Assembly (NCBI GenBank): GCA_026075535.2
Contig: AP026542.1
Span: 8,928,001 to 8,992,000, forward strand
DNA from: Tricholoma matsutake
Lineage: Eukaryota > Basidiomycota > Agaricomycetes > Agaricales > Tricholomataceae
Direction of reading: 5' to 3'
Length of the DNA: 64,000 bases
Each line of letters begins with the position of its first letter. The stretch's first letter is position 1. Positions 32,953 to 44,693 of this stretch are shown here, piece by piece. The translations under genes were made by a program, and so were the position numbers. A model generated the notes under the pieces. That model had not been told where the DNA came from and did no database searches. It saw only the letters and a program-made list of their open reading frames with translations.

Positions 32953-35900
32953 ATGATGCCAGTCACCGCTGTAGTCTCCCTAGGGTCTGTACTCTTAGCT
33001 ACCATGAATAGACAATCTATGCACCTGTCTATTCGGGTAGCTGAGTCAGACAATGGGAAAGACGTCGCAATGAACGTGCTCCTCGACTCTGGAGCAGGAG
33101 GAGTCTTTATTGACTCGAAATTTGTCGAACAAGAAGGGATCAAGACATATCCCTTAGGCTATACCATCCGGGCCACAAATGTAGATGGAACCCTGAACAG
33201 ACAGGGAATGATCACAAGATACGTGAAAGGGAAACTCCACATCAATGGACAGAGCTGCCCAATGGAATACTTAGTTGCTGGACTAGGCAAGGAATCGGTA
33301 ATCCTGGGCCTGTCATGGCTGCGGGAGGTGAACCCGATCATCGACTGGAAGAAGGGAACTCTTGAGTTCCAAGATGAAGAACGACAGGCTCAGATCAAAC
33401 AAATCTTGGAGAAGACAAGAAGAGCCGAACGGGCCCTCCCAAACACCCTAAACCTTCCTAGGGTAGACGCCGAAAGGGAGGTACCGAATGACAGAATGGC
33501 ACGAATTTGACGCATCGTAGCCAAGACAAGACAAAGACTCTCTGAAGAAAAGAAGAGAAACCTTGCCCGAGCACGACTAGCCATGGCAAAGATGAGAGAA
33601 AGGCTCGCTGAAGAAAAAGAGAGGAGCCTTGCCCGAGCCCGATTGGCCATGGCAAAAACAAGAGAAAGGCTTTCAGAGAGGAAAGCAAAAGAACTAAATT
33701 CTGTCCAGATAGCCGTCACAAAAACCAGGAGCAGAAACACTCCTAAAGAACCCAGGAACCTCAAAGCAGCATGACAGGCCATTGCCAAAACCCGAGAGAA
33801 CCAGAAGAAGAAACAACTGGAAAAGGGTAAAAACAATGAATGCGACAGGACATGATGAATCGTACAAAAGATGAAGGAATTGCTAACCTCCACAGGGGAG
33901 GGAAGCACCGGCAAAAGGAACGTGAAAATGACACCACGAAACAGGACAAATGACCCTCGACAGAGGACTACCCTGACCCACAATTATAGGACCCCAGATC
34001 ACGGTACCATCAATGCTGAAGTACCTATGCCCAGGGAAACTCCCCCTCAAGTAAAGGTCGAAGAAGTACCAGATGAGGAACTACTGGCAGACACCGGCAT
34101 GGAAATATGAGTAATGGAAGAAACCCATGAACAAGATGCGACAGACCTCCTGATCGCATATGTACGAGGAGAACCAGTCATTGGCATATGAACAAGATGC
34201 GACAGACCTCCTGATCGCATATGTACAAGGAGAACCAGTCATTGGCATATTCGAACCACCAGAAGAACCACCCCTCACCAAGGAACACCAAGGACCAACC
34301 CATACGTACATACAGAAAACAAACACGATCTCCAGGATTACGAAAGCCAAGGACTCCCCACGATATGTATTCTCGAAGAGCGCATGGATCAGAGCAAAGA
34401 CATCCATTTCCCAGCAACTCGCCCATGAACAAGACAAGGGGAGGGAGGCCAGCAAACAGACCCTGGATGACCTACTGCCACTGGAATACCAGAAATACAG
34501 ACAGGTATTTGAAAAAGCTGCATCTGAACGATTCCCAGAATCAAGACCGTGGGATCACACAATTGATCTGAAGGAAGGCTTTGTACCAAAGGATTGCAAA
34601 GTCTACCCATTGACACTGAAAGAACAAGAGAAACTCAATGAGTTTCTAGATGAAAACCTGGAGAAAGGATACATCTGACTGTCGAAATCACCCATGGCAT
34701 CCCCGTTCTTCTTCGTGTTGAAGAAGGACTCCGATGCTCTACAACCTTGCCAAGACTATCACTATCTGAATGAAGGAACAATCCAGAACAACTACCCCCT
34801 GCCACTGATTGGAGACCTCTTGGACAAGCTGAAGGGAGCGAGATTTTTCACGAAACTTGATATTTGATGGGGATATCATAACGTACAGATAAAGAAAGGA
34901 GACAAGTGGAAGGCAGCATTTAAGACTAACCAAGGGCTATTTGAGCCAATGGTGATGTTCTTTGGGCTGTACAACTCACTGGCAACATTCCAGGCGATGA
35001 TGAATGATCTCTTCCGAGATATGCTAGATGAAGGATGGCTCGTCATCTATATGGACAACATCCTGATCTTCTCAAAAATGGAAGAAGAACACCAGATAAG
35101 GACCGAAAGGGTCCTTGAATGACTATGGCAATCCAATCTCTACCTGAAAATAGAGAAGTGCAAGTTCAACGTGCAAGAAGTCGACTTCTTGGGCATGATC
35201 ATCAGGCCCAACAAACTTGCAATGGACAACACGAAGCTGGCTGGGATCAAGGACTGGCGCACGCCAAGGACAGTGAAGGATGTAAGATCCTTCCTAGGAT
35301 TTGGGAACTTCTATCGAAGATTCATCAGACACTTTGCAGATCTGGCTAGACCGCTGAACGATTTGACGAAGAAGAACCAAAAATTCAAATGGACAAATGA
35401 CTGCCAGCAGTCGTTTGATGTGCTAAAAAGGAAGTTCAATAAAGCCCCAGTACTGCTGATGCCAGACGCAATGAGACCATTTGTGGTGGAATCTGACGCC
35501 TCAAAATTTGCAACAGGCGCAGTACTCAGACAACAGGATGCCAACAGAGACTGGCACCCATGCAGCTATATCTCGCATTCTTTCAACGAAGCGGAAAGAA
35601 ATTACGAGATATATGACAGGGAACTACTGGGAGTGATCTGAGCGCTAGAGACATGGAGACACTACCTACAGGGGATGCCGTTCCCTGTGACGGTACTGTC
35701 CGATCACAAGAACCTGATGTATTTCCGTCAGGCACAGAAACTGAACCGATGACAGGCTAGATGGAGCATCTACCTGTCACAATTTGACCTGAAGCTACAA
35801 CACGTACCCGGATCACAGATGGTACAATCTGATGCCCTATCGAGGAGAGCAGATCATGTAGCTGAAGAAGACACTGATAACGAGGACAAGACCATCCTCA

Positions 35901-37375
35901 CTGAAGAACTATTTGTGAAAATGATTGATGCTGAACTCCAGGGAGCCCTGGTCTCAGCAATAATGAAGGACGACCTCGTAAATGAAGCTTTACGATCCCT
36001 GAAGAACAACGGAACTCCCCCAATCAAGTCTGCATTAGAGGACTGGAAATTCAAAGACGGCCTGCTCTTTTTCAAAGACAGGTGCTATGTACCACAGGAC
36101 AAAACCCTCTGCTGAGCAATCATATGGAAATACCATGATAGCATCATGACAGGACACCCTGGACAATGGAAAACAATTGAACTGATCCGATGAGACTACT
36201 GGTGGCCAGGAATGGCCAACTTCATAAAGAAATATGTCAAAGGCTGCGCAAAGTGCCAGCAAATGAAGATCAACACCCACCCAATGACCCCACCCCCGAC
36301 ACCGATATCATCTGATGCCAGCAGACCATTCAAGCTGGTAACGACAGATTTTATTACAGACCTGCCCATAATAAACAGATTTGACTCAATCATGGTCATG
36401 GTAGACCATGGTCTTATGAAGGGGGTAATTTTTATCCCTTGTGCGAAGACGATCGATGCACTTGGCACCGCAGACCTCTACCTGCGCCATGTGTACACAA
36501 GATTTGGACTCCCCGGAAGAATCATCTCAGACAGAGACCCTCGATTCGCGTCCAAACTCTTCCAAGAACTCAGATGACTGCTCGGAATCAAGCTATCCAT
36601 GAGCACTGCCTATCACCCCCAGACCGACGGAGAAACAGAGTGAGTAAACCAAGAACTAGAGGTTTACCTCCGCATGTTCTGTTCAAACAAACCAGAAGAT
36701 TGGGAGCATTATCTCCCAACAGCAGAATTCACGCATAACCAGAAGACGCACTCCGCAGTAAAACATTTGCCGTTTTACTTGATGATGGGATATCAGCCAT
36801 GCGCTATCCCCACCCCTTACAAAAAGATGAACGTGCCAGCCGCTGAACAGAGAATCCAAGAACTTCTGTCTGCGAGAAGGGAAGCTCTTGCCACACACGA
36901 ACTAGCCAGACAGACTATGGCTGCCCAAACGAAAGGGCGATACGAACCATTCAAGGTTGGAGAACAAGTATGGCTTGACTCCAAGAACCTGAAGATTGGC
37001 TACCCAACAAGAAAATTGGTGCCAAAACGAGAAGGGCCCTTCGTGATTGAAGATGCCCTGTCAAGAACGACATACCGATTGAAACTGCTGCTGAGATGGA
37101 AGATCCACCCGGTATTCCATGTGGCTTTACTCATGCGATACCATGAGAATGACACTCATGGACAAAACTTCCTGACTCCACCACCCGACCTCATGGAAGG
37201 AGAAAATGAATACGAGGTGGAAGCGATCATCGCACACAAGAAGCACGGCAAGACATGCCATTACCTCATGAAATGGGCTGACTACCCAACATCTGAAAAC
37301 ACATGGGAACCCGAATTGAACCTAAAGAATGCCCCTGAGATCCTGATGGCATATAAGAAGAGGTACCACCTCTGA
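32953..37375 (+). pseudogene. Element B Pol (PR-RT-RH-IN-chromodomain)
   Basis: Protease motif VLLDSGAGGVFID (about 33078-33116); a charged repeat linker at 33511-33720; RT from about 34500 ([19 protein letters not shown], active site YMDN at 35048-35059, second Asp lost); RNase H ([14 protein letters not shown]); integrase zinc region and core ([26 protein letters not shown]); chromodomain (NEYEVEAIIAHKK, YLMKWADYPTSENTWEP) ending at 37375. TGA at 34676, 34865, 35120, 35639, 35750, 36113, 36191, 36575 and 36641 stand mostly where relatives have Arg. A 61-bp tandem duplication at 34127-34248 shifts the frame. Confidence 0.9.
34127..34248 (+). repeat. 61-bp tandem duplication inside element B
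   Basis: The unit beginning ATGAACAAGATGCGACAGAC occurs at 34127-34187 and 34188-34248 with one difference. 61 is not a multiple of three, so it breaks the Pol frame. Confidence 0.95.
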
Positions 37376-37406
37376 TGGAAACCCAAAAACCCCCTCTCTT
37401 CCCACA

Positions 37407-38147
37407 ATGACACTCCCCAATATGCCTGCCGAATGACAATTCACCCAAGAATACCTATGAAACCAATTGAATGCTGACGCCCTTTGCGTTTACCTTGCCC
37501 ATGATCCACCAAAATACCATCTAGCCAGGATGTGCTTCTACTATGCGAGCACTATCGAACAGATGGAATGAAATCTAGAAGAAGCAATGAACAATGCAGA
37601 TGCCCTGGGGATCGAGCAAATGATCCAGGAAATGATTGCACCACGGTCAGACAGACTGAGAACAGCTGAGGAGAGACCTCACACCCCTTTAGGTCGACAC
37701 AGACGACCACCGACCTCACTCTCGCCATTCAGCAAGCAGAGTGACAGAGACGAATGATGAGCTCCCTCTGGAGGCTCCTCCCGTTCTATGAAGAACCCGA
37801 AGATCATGCCTAGGGCACCTGAAGTAATTGACCTGACCACTCCTGAACCTGAACCATGAACCACCCAACCACCTTGGTCCCCTCCACACATGAGACATGC
37901 CAGATGTTTCATCTGCCAACAGATAGGCCACTTTGGCCTGATTTGCCAGCAATATGTTTGCAAGTACTGCAAACAACGAGGCTCTGGACACTATGGAATG
38001 AATTGTCCAGAGAAACCTTGGAAAGATCAAGAAACCGATCAAAGAGAAGCCGAGTGCAGACAGCAGCTCTTCTTTGACCCAGGATACAATGATTTTGATG
38101 ATGACGCAATGGGAAACATGATGGGAGAACCATATGGAAGGATTTAA
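37407..38147 (+). pseudogene. Element B ORF3, zinc-knuckle protein after pol
   Basis: A 246-codon frame starting 31 nt after the Pol stop (MTLPNMPAE), interrupted only by TGA codons, which elsewhere in this element replace Arg. It has a helical part (YYASTIEQME, NLEEAMNNADALG), a basic Pro/Arg part, the motif EVIDLTTPEPEP that matches the SUMO-interaction consensus, then two knuckles: CFICQQIGHFGLIC (normal CCHC spacing) and CKYCKQRGSGHYGMNC (two residues longer). The tail is acidic (DPGYNDFDDDAM). Function unknown; possibly an RNA- or protein-binding accessory factor. Confidence 0.6.
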
Positions 38148-38187
38148 AAGGACAGAGCTCAAGACGATGGCATGACAAGACAAACCC

Positions 38188-38391
38188 ATGCCTGCAGGAA
38201 TTGCAATCCTCACCATCGTCATTGGCATGACCCTGGCTGCAGCGGCAGCCCTCACCTTTGCATTTTGCCTCTATGCCATCTTCCGACCAAGTCCCAAACC
38301 CCCGATTACTGACATTGAATTTGCCATCCTGCAATGCCCCCCTTTCAATGATACGACCGACTCCTTGACACCGCTACCTAGGGCAGCGTGA
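38188..38391 (+). CDS. Element B ORF4, small predicted membrane protein
   Basis: 67 codons. The N-terminal half is one strong hydrophobic segment (GIAILTIVIGMTLAAAAALT, continuing FAFCLYAIF), then a Pro-rich polar tail. The stop is TGA and may be a decayed Arg, in which case the frame ran further. It lies between ORF3 and the 3' LTR. No similarity to a known envelope protein can be claimed. Confidence 0.35.
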   Translation: MPAGIAILTIVIGMTLAAAAALTFAFCLYAIFRPSPKPPITDIEFAILQCPPFNDTTDSLTPLPRAA

Positions 38392-38556
38392 ACCAGAAGA
38401 ACCCGATCATGGTCCAAGTTTGGACATGAACTATTCCTCCATTGTACCCCTCGACCCCGACCTACCCACATAACCAGACCAAGCCTGATTAGACCACGAA
38501 GGAGAGACAAAGATTTAGGTCGAAGTGTGGAACTTTTGACCATAGCAAGGGGGTAA

Positions 38557-39166
38557 TGTTACAATTTTCCTTGTAACTCATGGAACCTGATGCACCCGAC
38601 GATCCCCTCCAGACAGGAGGCACCCCTTGACTCATGCCTGTGGCATGTCCTTGACACCAGGCACATGCATGACGCATGCCGACTGCATGCATTCGATCCC
38701 CTTCCCATGGAAGGCACCCTTGATGCATGGTGACTCCATGCACCTGAACCCATTCCCACACATGCTGTGATACAACAGCCCCTTGACATGAGGTCCATGA
38801 CATCGGACGCCTCATGCTAGGCATGAGGCTTATTGTTTCTATTCATACCTAATATGCATCTACCTTTCTGATTGGACGATAAGGACCTTCCTACTAGTAT
38901 AAGTATTGCGACTTGTAGTAGGGATGTCCTTAGTTTAGATCTAGGCATTCTACAGCCTTAACTTGCAACTCATGAACTTACTCGAAACCACTAAGGAAGC
39001 CCCTTAGTGCGTGAGCCTGAATGACTCTATGCAGAAGCCCTGCTAGAGTGCACTACCTATCTTACGTTGGATGCTCTGAGTAAGACTAGTGCTGAACAAC
39101 TTGTCAAGGAAGCACCTCGTCAAATGACATCGACTAGATCGAGTGGTTGAGGCTTTGCCCTTAACA
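38557..39166 (+). repeat. 3' LTR of element B
   Basis: 610 bp, matching 31071-31725 apart from scattered transitions and a deletion of about 45 bp near 38810. Confidence 0.95.
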
Positions 39167-42100
39167 GTTTCCCCGTTGGTGTCCCAGAATCATTACAATG
39201 TATTAGTATCCAAGGAAATCCAGAGTAAATCAGAAAAGGAAATTGAGGAGGAGTACAACCATTGTGAATCACATGATGAAGAGGAGTACAACTGTTGTCA
39301 ATCATGTGACAAAGAAAATTGTCATGCGCCATTTCCGAAAACCCCTAAATTCTTTATTCACTCTGCACAAATAGAACCTGAAATCACCTTGACTGTGGGA
39401 CTGAAGACAGTAGACATGCATGCAGTGATTGATGTGGAAGCATTGCTTGATAGTGGTGCTACAGGATTATTCATTAATTGGTCTTTAATTACCGGAAACG
39501 GTATTAACACACACAAGCTGGTGCAACCTATAATGGTGTACAATATTGATGGAACAGTCAATCATGGAGGAACTATCAAGGAGGAGGTGACTGTGGTACT
39601 AAAGTATCAGGAGCATCAGGAGTGAGCCATATTCAAAGTGTGCGATCTTGGGAAAACCAATGTAATAATAGGATGTCTGTGGTTACAGAAGCATAATCCT
39701 GAAATTGATTGGAAAACTGGGAAAGTACAAATGACTCATTGTCCTAAGGAATGTAATGTGTATGGGAGGAAGATGAAGAAGGAGAAAAAGAAAAAGAGAG
39801 AAAAAGAACGTCCGAGGAAGTATTCTGTTACGATGGAGGAAGTGGAGGATGAGGAAATGCCAAATGAGGAAGTTCCAGTAATGATCGAGAAAGAAGAGCA
39901 GAAGCAAACCTTTAGAGCAATTTGTGGAGGACAGTTGTGGGACAAGAATATCATGAAGGTGGAGAAGCCAGTGGAGGAGTGGGTGCCAAAAGTGTATCAT
40001 GAATATCTGTCAGTGTTCCAGAAGAAGGAGTCTGAGCGAATGCCAGTGTGGAAGCCATGGGATCATGTGATCGAGATGAAGCCAGGGTTTGTGCTGAAGA
40101 AGTCGAAGGTATATCTGTTATCTCTGATGGAACAAGAAGAAGTGGATGCATTCCTGAAGGAGCAATTGCGCAAAGGATACATACGACCTTCGAAATCACT
40201 GCAGACGTCACCAATATTCTTCATGCCAAAGAAAGACCAAAGGAAGAGGATGTGTACAGATTATAGGTATCTGAATGAGTGGACAGTGAAGAACACATAC
40301 CCCCTGCCATTGATCTCAGAAATAATTGACAAGGTGGGAAAAGCCAAGGTCTTTACAAAATTGGATTTACGATGGGGATACAACAATGTACAAATAAAGA
40401 AAGGAGATGAGTGGAAGGCCGCGTTTGCCACGCGTTGAGGATCCTTCAAGCTGCTTGTTATGTTTTTCAGGATGACTAATAGTCCCCCGACCTTTCAAAA
40501 TATGATGAACGATATTTTCAAGGATGTAATAGACAAAGGCATGGTAATAATATTCATTGATGACATTCTGATATTCACAGAGGATGAAGAGAATCATGAG
40601 GCGATAGTGCAGAAGGTGCTATGGAGGTTAGCGGAGAATGATCTATTTTTGAAACTGGAGAAATGTGTGTTTGGGGCAAGTGAGATTGAGCTCCTAGGAT
40701 TATTGATCAGCCCTGATGGGATCAAAATAGATCCAATCAAGGTACAGGCGATCACAGATTGGCCTGCACCCACCTGTATCAAGGAGGTTCAAGCCTTCTT
40801 GGGACTCACAAATTATTATCGTCGCTTTGTGCACAATTTTTCTAAAATTGCCGCACCCTTACATAACCTTATGCAAAAGGGAGTAGTGTGGAGGTGGGGA
40901 GAGCAGCAGCAGACAGTGTTTGAGGAGTTGAAGAGGAAGTTTGTGGAGGGACCAATATTAGCCCCAGTGGATTTCACATGCCCTTTATGAGTGGAATCAG
41001 ATGCATCCGATTTTGCTACTGGAGCAGTATTATCAATGCTGTGTGAAGATGACAAATGGCATCCTTGTGCATATTTGTCCTGAGGGTTGAATGATGTGGA
41101 GAGGAATTATGATGTGCATGACAAAGAGATGTTGGGAATAATATGAGCGTTGGAGGCATGGAGGCATTATTTGGAGGGATGTATGCATCAGATTGAGATC
41201 TGGACAGATCATCAAAATCTGCAATACTTCATGTCTGCTAAAAAGCTTAATCACCAGCAAGCGCATTGGGCACTATTCCTATCATGTTTCAATTTTCACT
41301 TGGTCCACAAAGTGGGAAGCTTAATGACGAAAGCAGATGCATTATCCAGACGTATTGATCATAAAAGGGGGGTGGAGGAGGACAATAAGAATGTTACCTT
41401 ACTCAAACCCGAATACTTTTGCATTTGTGCTATGCGTCAAGGGCATCTATTAATAGATAGCTCGGAAATGGAAATGTTGTCTAAAATTAGACAATGTTCA
41501 GAAATGGATGATGAAGTAGTGGAAGCCGTGAAAGCTCTGAAGGGAGAGAAGAAAGGTAATATTAAAGGAGATGAATGGGCTGAGGAACAAGGGTTGGTGT
41601 TGTTTCGAGGAAAGGTGTATGTACCAAAGGATCAGGAGTTGCAAAGGGAGATCGTCCAGTTACATCATAATACGCCGACTGCCAGACACCCAGGAAGATG
41701 GAAGACATTGGAATTAGTAATGAGAAATTATTGGTGGCCCAGAATTTCAAAGTATGTGTTGGGGTATGTGGATGGATGTGATACATGCATGAGGGGGAAG
41801 AAATTTCCAGAAAAACCTGCAGGAAAATTAATGCTGAACCCTATACCCAAAGCACCGTGGCGAGATATATCTGTGGATTTTATTACTGGATTACCCAAGG
41901 CTCAAGGGTATGATGCAATATTCGTAGTATGTGACTGCTTCACAAAGGAGGTCCATATTATTCCTACTACTACAGAAACCTCATCATTGGGCTTGGCGTG
42001 CCTCTATCTAAATCAGGTATGGCGGTTACATGGGTTACCCGATACCGTTATCTCTGATCATGGACCACAATTTGCTTCCGCATTTATGCGAGAACTGAAC

Positions 42101-42982
42101 AAGATATTGGGAATTCAAACTAAACTATCTATGGCATATCACCTGCAGACTGATGGGCAGACAGAGAGAATGAACCAGGAGTTGGAGCAGTACCTACGTA
42201 TGTTTGTCATCTACTGACAAACTGACTGGCCCAAATGGCTGGCAATTGCCGAATTTTCCCACAATAACAAATTCCATTTGGCTACTCGTATGTCACCCTT
42301 TTTTGCGAATTATGGATACCATCCTCACATGGGAGTAGAACCCAGAAGGGAAGTCAAAGTACAGTTGGTAGAAGATTTTGTATCTAAGATGCAAAAGGTA
42401 CAAGAGGAAGCAGAGGTGGCATTGAAGAAAGCACATGATGACATGATGCGACACACGGATCGTACTTGAGCATGCGCTCCAGAGTACAAAGTTGGTGACT
42501 TGGTGTGGCTAAGTACCAAGGACCTGAATATTCCATGACCTTCGAGGAAACTTATGGAGAAACAAGTTGGCCCATATGCAATCTCTAAAGTGATCTCGCC
42601 TAATGCAGTAGTGCTAAAATTACCCCAATCATTCAAGATTGATCCCAAGATTAACGTATCCCACCTATGCCCTTACCGCCCACCCACTATTCCTGGCCAA
42701 CAAACTACTCTGCAACCTCCGATAATAGTAGAAGGTGCTCCAGAATACATAGTTGAAGAAATTCTAGACTCATGTCTTCAATGGAACAAATTGGAGTTCT
42801 TGATAAAGTGGAAAAACTATACCGACAAAAATAATTTGTGGGAGCCCAAAGAGAATTGTAAGCAAGCACGCAACGCAATCGCCCAATTCCTTAAACATAA
42901 TCCGAATGCTCCGCGTCGCATTGTGAGAATGGTGTATGAGGGGATGAGATTCCAGCCTTACCAAAATTTCACAGAGGGGACA
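39167..42982 (+). pseudogene. Element A Pol (PR-RT-RH-IN-chromodomain)
   Basis: Continues element A after the element B insertion. Protease LLDSGATGLFIN (about 39448-39480); [21 protein letters not shown] and active site FIDDILIF with both Asp intact (near 40555-40570); RNase H VESDASDFATGAV; integrase RHPGRWKTLELV, ISVDFITGLP, ISDHGPQF, QTERMNQELE; chromodomain EYIVEEILDSCLQWNK. TGA at 39623, 40436, 40988, 41081, 41144, 42215, 42467 and 42536 replace expected, mostly Arg, residues. Element C interrupts the tail at 42983; the last residues and the stop resume at 49035-49067. Confidence 0.9.
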
Positions 42983-43408
42983 TGTAAGGGGACTAGGGAG
43001 GTGCCCTGTGTGTTTTTCCTATTTTTTATGTTCGTCCTATATTTTTCCCCACCTCATTTCCTTCTATTCTTCATTTTCTATGATTTTTCCAGATTTTATT
43101 ACTAATTTTCCCTTGCTATCATGTTTGTACATGTTGACACTTTTATATTTAGAGGCGGAGTACCCCTTCCGACACATACCCCTTGGTATGATGTCATTCG
43201 GCGGCCTTGATCCGCCTATCTCCGCCTTTTTCTATTTTTAGGTTATATTTGATTTTTGTCGTCTTCACATATACTGGGCATCAGCAAGGGGATCCTTAGA
43301 GTTTTCTCTTCGGATTTCCCTTTGCTAGGTGCGCCCCCAATCCCTGTATTATGTAGCATAATTTTAACTTCGGATTTCCCTTTGCTAGAGGCTGAGGTTG
43401 CCCTTATA
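42983..43408 (+). repeat. 5' LTR of element C
   Basis: 426 bp. Contains a 20-bp direct repeat (TTCGGATTTCCCTTTGCTAG) twice near its 3' end. Confidence 0.97.
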
Positions 43409-43574
43409 GTAGAAAACTCTCCCCTAAGGCCTGAAAATCGCGAACACGCTGCCCAAAATAGGCAGGTATGGACTGGACGACGCTTCCCAAAGCTCCACAG
43501 AGTCCCTACACACCGTTCCAGATACTCTCACCTTTATTACGCCACCATTTTCGCCAAACGTGCTCCCTAGCGAC

Positions 43575-44693
43575 ATGGACGCATCAGAACGCTTCGACGC
43601 GCTTGAAAGCGATGTTTCCAGAATGCACGCACAAATCGACTCACTTAAATCTACGATTGAAAACTTCGTTAGGACCCTCCAGGCTAACCCTACGACTAAT
43701 AGTTCCCCCTTCACGACTCCAAGCGCACCCAACAACGACGTTTTGCCAAACACATCCACTAAGGAACGTGCCCAGATCAAACTGTCCCCCCCCGCCGAAT
43801 TTAATGGTGCACGTGCGCAGGGACATGCATTCCTTAATTCCTGTGAGTTATACATTAGTCTCCAGTCGCATCAATTCGTCGATGAGGCTGCAAAAATTTA
43901 TTGGGCCTTCACATACATGAAATATGAACACGCCTATCTCTATGTGGACCATATCCTATGTCAAACTAAAGAACTCAGTTCTCTACCTTTCTCCACTTGG
44001 GGTGACTTTCGAGCTGAGTTCATACGCCACTTCTGCCCCCTCAATGAACGCCACCGAGCAGTGACATGACTTGAATCATCCACTTACCACCAGGGACATT
44101 GATCTGTGGACGACTATATTGATGAGTTCAAGGATTTGGTGGACATGGCAGGATATGGGAGTGGGTTACCAGTGGTGGTGAAGTTCCGACGGGGGCTCCA
44201 CCGAGAAATTCAGGACCAGATTGCACAGATGTTGGAAGGGCGCCCAGTGGACGATGATATCCTTGCTTGGTATGAAGCTGCTTCACTCTGTGATGAGAAC
44301 TGACTCACAAATGCGGCGTTTAATGCTGCATTCCATGCTCCAACTACCACTCATACACCCTACACCTTCAATCGAAGCCTCCCCCGCCCTAACCCCATTC
44401 CTGCTCATCAAACTCCCACACCAGCCATCAATGTCCCAGTACCAATGGATGTTGATGCAGCCCGCAGCCGTGCACATAAGTTGGATCTCTGCTACCGTTG
44501 TGGGGAACCTGGACACAGGGCTGGAGTGTGTCCCCATTGTCAGGATATCCGCATGCTCACCCCCGAGGGACGAGATGAACTCCTGCAAGATTTGTTGGCG
44601 CTTGTAGATGTTGAGGAAGCGAAGGATCAAGTTGCAGAGGAGATTAAGTTGGAAGTTGTAGAGGAGCAGGATTTTCCTATTCACAGCGAGTGA
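43575..44693 (+). pseudogene. Element C Gag
   Basis: 372 codons from MDASERFDALESDVSRMHAQ (coiled-coil start) through the capsid-like block (HAFLNSCELYISLQSHQFVD, EFIRHFCPLNERHRAVT) to the zinc knuckle CYRCGEPGHRAGVC (about 44490-44531). Three TGA codons (44067-44069, 44102-44104, 44301-44303) interrupt it. Those at AVT-LES and GH-SVDDYIDEF sit where Arg fits. The stop at 44691-44693 overlaps the Pol frame, which is open from 44648. Confidence 0.9.

Larger units (their letters stand above)
31071..39166 (+). mobile_element. Ty3/gypsy element B with extra 3' frames, nested in A
   Basis: LTRs 31071-31725 and 38557-39166 (TGTTACAAT...CCCTTAACA), flanked by GTTTC on both sides (31066-31070 and 39167-39171). 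8.1 kb. Order: gag, protease, RT, RNase H, integrase, chromodomain, then two further frames (37407-38147 and 38188-38391). The polypurine tract is AGCAAGGGGGTAA before the 3' LTR. At least nine TGA codons break the pol frame. Confidence 0.95.
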
